Part shown: positions 1-6,346 of the stretch, one piece after another
Numbering within the stretch: the stretch's first letter is position 1
How the letters are laid out: each line of letters opens with the position of its first letter
Assembly (NCBI GenBank): GCA_020343755.1
Contig: CP070810.1
Location: 744,904-756,304 of the forward strand
Source: Dehalococcoidia bacterium
GTDB lineage: Bacteria; Chloroflexota; Dehalococcoidia; Dehalococcoidales; E44-bin46
Length of the DNA stretch: 11,401 nucleotides
Reading direction: 5' to 3'
Translations under genes and position numbers: made by a program
The notes under the pieces: model-generated
The model's input: the letters and a program-made list of their open reading frames with translations, nothing else
What the model was told of the DNA's origin: nothing
Database searches by the model: none

Positions 1-419
1 TTGAGGAATCTCTGACCGATACCCTTTTCGTAGTTGGCGTAGCCGTGGAAGAACACATCAGCGACTTCGGCTTTTTCCCCCGCCTGAAAGATAGCCTTCT
101 TGCCGTGCCTGATGTAAGCTTCCTTGTTCTTCGCCCCGATGCCGGCGGGCGTGGCATCCAGAACGACATCAATTTCTTCTAAGAGGTCATCCATCGTCCC
201 GGAAACCGGAATGCCGGCGCGTTCTATGTCGGCTATTTTATCGGGAAGAGCACAGAAGAGTTTATAAGGCATCCCTCTTTCTTTTAGGGCTCTTACGGCC
301 AGGGTAAGCGCAGCATCAACCACTCCCACCAACTCCATGTCTCCCTGTAGTGCCACTCCGTCAGCCAATCGTTGGCCTATACACCCATATCCAACAACTC
401 CAACTTTTACCTTTGACAT
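1..419 (-). CDS. gap: Type II (archaeal-type) glyceraldehyde-3-phosphate dehydrogenase, N-terminal part, truncated by window edge
   Basis: About 139 residues are visible, starting from ATG at 419-417 behind an AGGAGG ribosome binding site about 4 bases upstream. The N-terminus has a Rossmann dinucleotide-binding loop (GYGCIG, residues 10-15). It is followed by the type II GAPDH pattern: a 'LADGVALQGDMELVGV' stretch, then 'DATPAGIGAKNKEAY', then 'AIFQAGEKAEVADV'. These match archaeal phosphorylating GAPDH rather than the classical bacterial GapA. The family interconverts glyceraldehyde-3-phosphate and 1,3-bisphosphoglycerate in the cytoplasm. The catalytic cysteine motif (SCNTTGL in the family) would lie just beyond the left edge, so catalytic competence cannot be judged. 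One small deviation is Val9 where archaeal enzymes usually have Asn before the glycine loop. The gene lies 110 bases downstream of the alcohol dehydrogenase on the same strand and may have its own promoter, though none is convincing. Confidence 0.88.
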   Translation of the reverse strand, partial: MSKVKVGVVGYGCIGQRLADGVALQGDMELVGVVDAALTLAVRALKERGMPYKLFCALPDKIADIERAGIPVSGTMDDLLEEIDVVLDATPAGIGAKNKEAYIRHGKKAIFQAGEKAEVADVFFHGYANYEKGIGQRFL

Positions 420-529
420 TTGGTCCTCCTTCGTTAATAGTCAGATTGTGTTATTCATTAATCAACTGAGCCCATTGAGCACTGATAGACATATTTTATT
501 GGGGGCAGCATCTGCATTATCTTACTATC

Positions 530-1681
530 TTACCAGGCATTTTGCCAGATGCGCCTAACGTCATCCAGGGTGAGCTCCTTAGGGTTATTACCTAAGAGCC
601 GAGTCACATCCATGGTAGCTACTGCCATCTCCTCCAAGGCTTCCTTGGGTACTCCCAAGTCCCGCAGATGGAGAGGAATGCCAATATCGTCAGCCAGAGC
701 CTTGGCTGCCTCTACCCCCTTTTGTGCTGCCTCTTGAAGGGAAAGCCCCTCCATCTCTACTCCCAGCATCTGGGCCACGGTGGCATATTTAGGCAGGTTA
801 CCCGACAGATTACACTCCATAACATAGGGTAATAACAGACCATTAGCTACGCCGTGGGGAACGTGAAAGCGAGAACCAAGCGGATAGGCAAGGGCGTGAA
901 CAGCGGCTACACCAGAGTTGCCGAAGGCTATCCCAGCTATGAGTGCTCCTTCAGACATACGGTTACGTGCTTCTTTATCTGAACCATTTTTGACCGCAGT
1001 CCTAAGGTTGCCTACAATGAGTCGTATCGCCTCAACAGCTAGGGCATCGCTAAAGGTGTTAGCCTTGTTGCCGGTATAGCATTCAATAGCGTGGGTAAGG
1101 GCATCTATTCCTGAGGCTGCGGTAACCTTTGGCGGACACCTGTAGGTAAGAGTAGGGTCGACAAGAGCCAATCGGGCAAACAAGTACGGGCTTACTATGC
1201 CTAGTTTACGCCCTTTCTCTGGGTCACCGAAGATGGCAATCTTGGTCACCTCGCTTCCGGTTCCGGCGGTTGTCGGCAATGTGAAAATAGGGATACCGGA
1301 TCCAGGGACCTTATCAACACCGCCATAATCCTGTCCCTTTCCACCATGAGCTAAGAGGATGGAGAGTCCTTTAGCTGTATCCATGCTTGAGCCACCACCA
1401 ACGCCCACCAGGAGGTCATAGCTTTCTTTGCCGAACTGCTCAGCGGCTGCATTCAGCCTAGGGAAGGTGGGTTCTGGCTCGGCTTCAGAGAAAATATCCA
1501 CTGAAAGCTTAGCCTTAGACAATCGTTCCTTTACTGAGTCGGCTAGTCCAGCCTGGTAAACTCCAGGGTCGGTAACAATAAGAACCTGCTTAGCTGCTAG
1601 CTTAGTAGCTTCATCGCCAAGAGTATCCAGAGAGCCCACACCAAAACGAATTTTTCCCGGTAGCATAATCTGATAAATCAT
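530..1681 (-). CDS. Iron-containing (group III) alcohol dehydrogenase
   Basis: This is a 383-residue protein of normal family length. It reversibly oxidises an alcohol or hydroxy acid to an aldehyde or ketone with NAD(P); the exact substrate cannot be read from the sequence. The N-terminal half carries the nucleotide-binding signature GGGSSMDTAK (95-104) and the conserved TAGTGSEVT (138-146). The C-terminal helical half holds the expected metal ligands Asp193 and His197 (GIDALTHAIE), His262 (VHALAYPLG) and His276 (FHVPHGVANG), so it should bind Fe2+ or Zn2+. I chose ATG at 1681 because AGGAAGGAG lies 9 bases upstream; an in-frame start 27 codons earlier exists but adds a non-family, basic N-terminus. 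It follows the aconitase X small subunit after 87 bases on the same strand, so it may be the last gene of that operon and may handle a product of the neighbouring hydroxy-acid chemistry (inference). Confidence 0.93.
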   Translation of the reverse strand: MIYQIMLPGKIRFGVGSLDTLGDEATKLAAKQVLIVTDPGVYQAGLADSVKERLSKAKLSVDIFSEAEPEPTFPRLNAAAEQFGKESYDLLVGVGGGSSMDTAKGLSILLAHGGKGQDYGGVDKVPGSGIPIFTLPTTAGTGSEVTKIAIFGDPEKGRKLGIVSPYLFARLALVDPTLTYRCPPKVTAASGIDALTHAIECYTGNKANTFSDALAVEAIRLIVGNLRTAVKNGSDKEARNRMSEGALIAGIAFGNSGVAAVHALAYPLGSRFHVPHGVANGLLLPYVMECNLSGNLPKYATVAQMLGVEMEGLSLQEAAQKGVEAAKALADDIGIPLHLRDLGVPKEALEEMAVATMDVTRLLGNNPKELTLDDVRRIWQNAW

Positions 1682-1690
1682 TTTTAGATT

Positions 1691-1699
1691 CTCCTTCCT
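1691..1699 (-). promoter_or_regulatory. Ribosome binding site that fixes the alcohol dehydrogenase start
   Basis: AGGAAGGAG on the minus strand lies 9 bases before ATG at 1681. The alternative in-frame start at 1762 would place this site inside the coding region, so the shorter protein is preferred. Confidence 0.75.
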
Positions 1700-1768
1700 G
1701 CCTGATTTTAACAGTTTTTGCGGTGTTGGTCTATTGCCTGGTAGAGCCTGGACTAGTCTCAAGTTACT

Positions 1769-2179
1769 CTAGTTACCCGAGTGTATTACTTCGACTAGCC
1801 TGTTATCACCGTCAACCTTTACCCAATCCCCAGTTTTAATGACCTCCAGCGGATTTTTATCCAGCCTATCCACCATGGGCATATTAGCCACCATTGCCGC
1901 AGCCGCCAGAACAGGTTCAGCCTGTATACAGACTATCCCCTTAGGGCTTTTATTGAGTTTCATTGCCCTATAGGTATTTAGCGGACCACGTGATGACCCC
2001 TTCCCGGTGGGACATACCAAAATCTTATCAATCATACTTTTCCCCTCAAGTTCAGGGGCCTTTATAAGGCAGTTCCCGGTGGTTGGGTCGAAATCGCCCA
2101 AAAATGAGAATGCGTCGTTACATACTATTGCCTCACCCTCTACTTTACCGCCATTTATTTTGTGTCCTTTGAGCTTCAT
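1769..2179 (-). CDS. Aconitase X small (swivel) subunit, DUF126 family
   Basis: This 136-residue protein matches the swivel domain that forms the small subunit of two-part aconitase X enzymes. Characterised members include archaeal phosphomevalonate dehydratase (small subunit) and bacterial cis-3-hydroxy-L-proline dehydratase. Visible family features are an N-terminal GHKINGGKVEGEA, FSFLGDFDPTTG (24-35), and the PTGKGSSRG segment (57-65), whose Ser62 corresponds to the serine of the conserved G-R/K-G-S motif regarded as catalytic. Its ATG directly abuts the TAG stop of the large subunit, with the ribosome binding site (GGAGG) inside the large-subunit gene, so the two are translationally coupled. 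The substrate is unknown. The neighbours (fumarase, malic enzyme) hint at a hydroxy-dicarboxylate, but no mevalonate or proline pathway gene is in view. The usual S/T-rich run after the catalytic serine reads S-R-G-P here, a modest deviation. Confidence 0.88.
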   Translation of the reverse strand: MKLKGHKINGGKVEGEAIVCNDAFSFLGDFDPTTGNCLIKAPELEGKSMIDKILVCPTGKGSSRGPLNTYRAMKLNKSPKGIVCIQAEPVLAAAAMVANMPMVDRLDKNPLEVIKTGDWVKVDGDNRLVEVIHSGN

Positions 2180-3454
2180 CTAAGTAGTCCTCCATCTCCC
2201 GGTTATTGCTGAATCTATACATTGCTTCATACTCCCATACAGAAGTTTGATTTTACCCCCACTGGTTCTTGCGGAATAATGAGCACTCCTGGCTGAGTTG
2301 GTAGCAACAATCTCTACCCCCAACTTTGGGCCAATAAAGTTAAACGGGTCCTGTGAACCTAGGCAAGTATTAGTGAAAACACCTCCAGCTTGTTTAATAA
2401 TATCTACATATCCCATGGCTTCAGCCAAAACATATATTTGCTTGGCTGTAGCCACAAACAGTCGGACATTAGGATGGACTTTCTTCCCTGCCAGAAGTGA
2501 GGCAATGTCCCTGAGTTCAGTAATTGAGAAATGGGGGCAACCAAATTTAACTAGGTCGACCTTATCACTGTGGGCGGTAGTTAAATTATTCACCGCTTCT
2601 TTAATCTGGTCTTTGCCTATGGTTATTACCTCTTCAGGTTTGCCTCCACCCAAAGCCTCATCTAAAGTACGAGCCTCGGGGGTGACTCCTACCACATGGC
2701 ATATGTTGGTAGCTCCAGAAACCGGCATGGGTGATACCAGATATCTAAATTGTTCCAAGGTAAGAGACTTGGGCAGACCATTAATAACCACATTCTTGCT
2801 TCCTGTTTTGCCACCAATATAGTAACCTAGAGCCCCGTAGTCGGCATTGGTGAAATTTTCTAAATCAAGTCGGTCTAATTCGGCCAAAATTTGAGCATAC
2901 CGGTTCTGCTTAATTGCCATACCAATGTAGGGAGCCCTGCCGGTGACGCTAGTGGCCACATTGGCGGGCACACTGTCACGGCTGCCACAAGCAGCGAACA
3001 TTGAGGTAGCAGCAACCGCCCCTGAGGTACCACCCCAGGAAATCACATCACCCATCTTGGGTAAATTGCCAACGTAAAAGGGGACGCAGGTATAGGTAAG
3101 GAGATAACCAAGTCTTTTAAATATATCTTCTATTTGGTTCCAAGGTCCTCCATGGATAAACTCATATATATCGTAATTCTGAGGAAGTCCTATTCGCTTA
3201 CAGCCCATGGGGTCGAGTACATCGGGGTAAGCATTAGGGTGGGTGGTGGTAATTACCTGGCACTGAGTAGCGCCTTCGGTTAGCTCCGAGAGCAGGTCAA
3301 GTGATACGCCACAATGAATATGAGCACTTTGCGCTGGGGTCATTCTTTCGGCATCAAATGCCTCACCGAGCTTTACTAATAGCTCCATTGACCTTTTTAT
3401 ACCCGGCCCGTATTCTCCATTAAGCATCCCCTCCTCTTCTTTGGCCAGAAACAT
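2180..3454 (-). CDS. Aconitase X large (catalytic) subunit, DUF521 family
   Basis: At 424 residues this is the usual length for the stand-alone catalytic subunit of aconitase X. It begins with the family-typical FLAKEEEGMLNGEYG, which supports ATG at 3454; AGGAAGGAG lies 10 bases upstream. Conserved blocks include a GRAPYIGMA region (172-180), FGCPHFSITEL (304-314, Cys306), a TNTCLG segment (361-366, Cys364) and TNSARSAHYSA (385-395). The cysteines are candidate ligands for the Fe-S cluster used in dehydration; I could not assign the third ligand with certainty. Family members dehydrate hydroxy acids: mevalonate-5-phosphate in archaea, cis-3-hydroxy-L-proline in bacteria. Here the pair follows a fumarase alpha subunit after 62 bases and precedes an alcohol dehydrogenase, and no isoprenoid gene is seen, so the substrate is open. 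Family membership is secure; function is not. Confidence 0.9.
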   Translation of the reverse strand: MFLAKEEEGMLNGEYGPGIKRSMELLVKLGEAFDAERMTPAQSAHIHCGVSLDLLSELTEGATQCQVITTTHPNAYPDVLDPMGCKRIGLPQNYDIYEFIHGGPWNQIEDIFKRLGYLLTYTCVPFYVGNLPKMGDVISWGGTSGAVAATSMFAACGSRDSVPANVATSVTGRAPYIGMAIKQNRYAQILAELDRLDLENFTNADYGALGYYIGGKTGSKNVVINGLPKSLTLEQFRYLVSPMPVSGATNICHVVGVTPEARTLDEALGGGKPEEVITIGKDQIKEAVNNLTTAHSDKVDLVKFGCPHFSITELRDIASLLAGKKVHPNVRLFVATAKQIYVLAEAMGYVDIIKQAGGVFTNTCLGSQDPFNFIGPKLGVEIVATNSARSAHYSARTSGGKIKLLYGSMKQCIDSAITGRWRTT

Positions 3455-3516
3455 TCTTACTTAGCTCCTTCCTGAAAGAGATTGAGAGTTGATATAATGC
3501 CTTTTTTATATCATCC

Positions 3517-4362
3517 TCAAAGAATTGCTTCTTTGTGTCGGGCACACCAACACTGCAGGTTAACCGCTACTGGTAGGCTGGCGATATGGGTGGGGAAAAC
3601 TTCAGCATGAACGGCTAGAGCGGTAATTCGGCCGCCATATCCCATTGGTCCGATGCCCAGATTATTGACTCGGTTGAGGATTTCCTTTTCCAGTTCGGCA
3701 ATCTCAGGGTCAGGGTTGGGCTCGCCTACTTTTCGGGATAACGCTCTCTTGGCCAGCATAACCGTCTTTTCTACCGTTCCGCCTATGCCGACACCAATTA
3801 TCAGCGGAGGGCAAGGATTGCTACCTGCCTCATCAACAGCGTTGACGACAAAGTCTATGACCCCTTGACGACCCATAGCCGGGAGTAGCATAGCCAGGCG
3901 AGACATATTTTCGGCACCACCGCCCTTGGGCATGGCGATAATTTTAAGCCTATCGCCAGGAATGATGTCGGTATAGATGATAGCCGGTGTATTATCTTTG
4001 GTATTGATTCTGGCGGAAAAAGGTCGACTCACCATAGACTTGCGTAGATAACCTTCATTGTATCCTTGGCGCACTCCTTCATTTATCGCCGAGTAGATGT
4101 CACCGCCGACTATATGGACATCCTGCCCTAGCTCTAAGAAGACTACTGCGTCTCCAGTATCCTGGCATAGGGGGATTTTATCCTTAGCTGAGATTTCAGC
4201 ATTGTCTAACATCCTACCCAATACCTTACGCCCAACCGGCGATTCTTCCGCCTCCCGTGCCTGCTTGAGGGCATTCAACACATCCTCAGGAAGATAGTAG
4301 CAGGCCTCTTGGAAAAGGCGAGATACCGTCTTGGTTACTTCCTCAGCATCAATAGCTCTCAT
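3517..4362 (-). CDS. Class I (Fe-S) fumarate hydratase, alpha subunit
   Basis: This 281-residue protein is the N-terminal catalytic half of a two-subunit class I fumarase or related tartrate dehydratase. It carries the three cysteines expected to hold the [4Fe-4S] cluster: Cys66 in PLCQDTGD, Cys184 in GSNPCPP, and Cys271 in NLQCWCARH. It also has the conserved PKGGGAEN (145-152), GVGIGG (190-195) and GPMGYGG (238-244) segments. The enzyme interconverts malate and fumarate in the cytoplasm; related two-subunit enzymes accept tartrate or mesaconate. Start ATG at 4362 follows AAAGGAG about 10 bases upstream and 35 bases after the malic enzyme stop, so it is co-transcribed with malic enzyme. Activity normally needs a roughly 180-residue beta (swivel) subunit, which is usually the next gene. 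Here the next genes are the aconitase X pair, so beta must be elsewhere or the partner is unusual. Confidence 0.93.
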   Translation of the reverse strand: MRAIDAEEVTKTVSRLFQEACYYLPEDVLNALKQAREAEESPVGRKVLGRMLDNAEISAKDKIPLCQDTGDAVVFLELGQDVHIVGGDIYSAINEGVRQGYNEGYLRKSMVSRPFSARINTKDNTPAIIYTDIIPGDRLKIIAMPKGGGAENMSRLAMLLPAMGRQGVIDFVVNAVDEAGSNPCPPLIIGVGIGGTVEKTVMLAKRALSRKVGEPNPDPEIAELEKEILNRVNNLGIGPMGYGGRITALAVHAEVFPTHIASLPVAVNLQCWCARHKEAIL

Positions 4363-4397
4363 GGTGATTCCACTCCTTTTAGTAAATCCGAACTATA

Positions 4398-5753
4398 TTA
4401 CCCCTCTGGCACGGGTGGTATCAACGCCGACTTCATCAGGAGGGCAGTAGCCTCTCTTGACTCTTTAATCATCTTTTCTGCCCGTTTGGTCAGCTCTTCA
4501 CCACTTGGTGTTTCCCGAGCCACGCCTTGCTCTATAGCTTTCATTCCTACCGCTACCGCTTCCCTGATAAAGACCTCCCATTCTCCCATAGTGGGGATAA
4601 TATTATCCTCGCTTATTCCTCGATCCTCGGCACATTTAGCAAGCTCGTAAGCGGCAGCAATGCACATTTCATCGGTAATAGTTTTGGCTTTGACATCCAA
4701 AGTACCTCGGAAGATGCCAGGGAAACCAATGGAATTATTCACCTGGTTGGGGAAATCTGACCTTCCTGTAGCCACGATCCTGACGCCAGCCTCTTTAGCT
4801 TCCCATGGCCAGATTTCAGGAATAGGGTTGGCACAGATAAAGGCGATAGCATCTTTAGCCATAGCCTTCATCCATTCTGGCTTGATGGTATCCGGTCCTG
4901 ATTTTGAGAGTGAGATACAGATATCGGCTCCGCTTAGAGCCTCGGCAATTCCGCCAGTCCTCTTCTCTGGGTTGGTTCTCTGACACAGGTCCCATTTGTA
5001 GGGGTTCTCTTTTTGTTTCTGCTGAAGATCAGTCCTAGCAGTGTGTAAAATACCCTTGCTATCAACAAAGATGGTATTTTCCGGCTTGAAGCCATCGGCA
5101 AAAAGAACTCTGGCAATGGCGACATTGGCTGCCCCGACCCCGATGAGGGTAATACTTACCTCCTCCTTTTTCTTGCCCACAACCTTAAGGGCATTGGCCA
5201 CCCCGGCTAGGGTAACCGCAGCTGTTCCCTGTTGGTCGTCGTGCCACACTGGGATAGCCATTTCCTTTCGCAGAGTGTCGAGAATATAGAAGCACTTGGG
5301 GTTGGAGATATCTTCCAGGTTGATACCGCCAAAGGATGGCTGAAGCCACTTTACTGCTTGGATTATCTCATCTGGGTCTTTGGTGTCTAGGCAAATAGGT
5401 ACTGCGTCCACGCCGCCCAGGTATTTAAATAGAAGTGCCTTACCCTCCATTACTGGCATACCAGCCTCGGGGCCAATATCACCTAATCCCAGAACCCTGG
5501 TGCCGTCGGAGACTACGGCTACGGTGTTCCACTTGTTGGTATATTCATAGACCTTTTCCTTATCCGCTTTTATTGCCCTGCAGGGCTCAGCTACACCTGG
5601 GGTATACCAGATGGCAAAGTCATTAAAATCACGAATTACACATTTAGCCATGGTTTGCATCTTGCCTCGATAAAAGGGATGCAGTTTTATTGCGTCCTCT
5701 GCTGGCTTACGTGCTTTAGCCAGAAGCTCCTCCTTAGTTACCTTCTGAGACAT
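4398..5753 (-). CDS. Malic enzyme, short prokaryotic form (probably NAD-dependent)
   Basis: This 451-residue protein matches the short bacterial/archaeal malic enzyme without a phosphotransacetylase tail. It catalyses malate + NAD(P)+ to pyruvate + CO2, or the reverse carboxylation. Visible landmarks are YTPGVAEPC (50-58), GLGDIGPEAGMPVMEGK (89-105, with catalytic Lys105), the metal-binding EDI (Glu147, Asp148) and HDDQQGTA (171-178, Asp173), a Rossmann GVGAANVA loop near 206-213, and ANPIPEIWP in the C-terminal half. The acidic residue in FVDSKG at the end of the second Rossmann strand favours NAD over NADP (inference). A GTG codon lies immediately before the ATG; I chose the ATG at 5753 because AAGGAGG is 5 bases from it and only 2 from the GTG. 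It is the first gene of the minus-strand block and feeds or drains the malate pool shared with the fumarase gene 35 bases downstream. Confidence 0.95.
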   Translation of the reverse strand: MSQKVTKEELLAKARKPAEDAIKLHPFYRGKMQTMAKCVIRDFNDFAIWYTPGVAEPCRAIKADKEKVYEYTNKWNTVAVVSDGTRVLGLGDIGPEAGMPVMEGKALLFKYLGGVDAVPICLDTKDPDEIIQAVKWLQPSFGGINLEDISNPKCFYILDTLRKEMAIPVWHDDQQGTAAVTLAGVANALKVVGKKKEEVSITLIGVGAANVAIARVLFADGFKPENTIFVDSKGILHTARTDLQQKQKENPYKWDLCQRTNPEKRTGGIAEALSGADICISLSKSGPDTIKPEWMKAMAKDAIAFICANPIPEIWPWEAKEAGVRIVATGRSDFPNQVNNSIGFPGIFRGTLDVKAKTITDEMCIAAAYELAKCAEDRGISEDNIIPTMGEWEVFIREAVAVGMKAIEQGVARETPSGEELTKRAEKMIKESREATALLMKSALIPPVPEG

Positions 5754-5758
5754 CACTA

Positions 5759-5765
5759 CCTCCTT
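5759..5765 (-). promoter_or_regulatory. Ribosome binding site deciding the malic enzyme start
   Basis: AAGGAGG on the minus strand lies 5 bases before ATG 5753 and only 2 bases before GTG 5756, favouring the ATG. Confidence 0.7.
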
Positions 5766-6146
5766 ATTAGACAGATATTCAGCAATTTTACTATATTACT
5801 GGTGTCGGCGGTGTTGTGATGAGGGGGAAAAGTCAAACTGCTGGTCTCATCCTTCACCACTGCTGCCAGAAGTGGTATAAATAAGGCACAAGAAATGGAC
5901 ATGGTTTTATTCTTGATAGAATGTGGAGCTGGGGTTACAATAGACAGAACTTTTAAACTGGTTTTCAGTTTCAGCATCTGACCCCGTTGCCCCCATCCCC
6001 AGTAATTGTAACAATAGGACGCCGTATATTCAACTACCACGTAACAAACCGATGTTTTGTTTAACCGTAGCATTAATAGGTAGAGTGATTTTTGGCAGAC
6101 ACTGTGGAGGCTGGGCGCGGGCGGTTGCCCTCTGGTTTTTGATCTA

Positions 6147-6175
6147 TTGACAAGTACACGAACCAAGGGTAAACT
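6147..6175 (+). promoter_or_regulatory. Candidate sigma-70-type promoter for the alanine-rich protein gene
   Basis: A perfect -35 box TTGACA (6147-6152) is followed after 17 bases by TAAACT (6170-6175), which matches 4 of 6 positions of TATAAT. It would start a transcript near 6182 with an untranslated leader of about 165 bases. It is the best match on the plus strand in this region, but the -10 box is imperfect. Confidence 0.4.
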
Positions 6176-6346
6176 GGTATCCCAGCATTCCAAAGACATC
6201 TGGAAACAGTATAAATTGGTTTGGAGAAGCTGGGGATAAGCAAGGCCTTTGAACTCGCGAGCGATACCGATTAATGTGTGTCTTTTAAAGCGTTGCAAGC
6301 TATCGTTACCCAGTTAGCGAATACTTCCATGAAAGGAGTGAAAAGA

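Larger units (their letters stand above)
5754..6346. other. Divergent non-coding region between the malic enzyme block and the alanine-rich protein gene
   Basis: These 593 bases separate two outward-reading transcription units and must hold the promoter of each. An open frame spans most of it on the minus strand, but its product is Cys/Tyr/Trp-rich with no family pattern and no ribosome binding site, so I do not call it. Structures seen are a 6-bp inverted repeat at 5856-5876 (ACCACT/AGTGGT), a 6-bp hairpin at 5955-5971 (AAACTG/CAGTTT, 5-base loop), and an 11-base near-palindrome ATTGTAACAAT at 6005-6015. A plausible plus-strand promoter is at 6147-6175. I found no convincing promoter for the minus-strand block, and no tRNA or other RNA gene. 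Confidence 0.6.

Noticed and set aside
518..533. Tandem 8-bp repeat TATCTTAC x2 at the end of the alcohol dehydrogenase gene
   Set aside because: It is only two short copies overlapping a stop codon, most likely chance.
1682..1762. Longer N-terminus for the alcohol dehydrogenase
   Set aside because: The extra 27 residues are not family-like and would contain the ribosome binding site that serves ATG 1681.
2298..2822. Plus-strand frame of 174 codons inside the aconitase X large subunit
   Set aside because: It lies opposite a well-conserved enzyme gene, and its product has no family pattern.
5831..5836. TTGACT on the minus strand as a -35 box for malic enzyme
   Set aside because: No -10-like hexamer at 16-19 bases; the nearest TAATAT is about 32 bases away.
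5756..6298. Open frame of 180 codons on the minus strand upstream of malic enzyme
   Set aside because: It has no ribosome binding site and no recognisable domain, and its composition is odd and Cys/Tyr/Trp-rich. It also fills the region that must hold the divergent promoters. Treated as non-coding.
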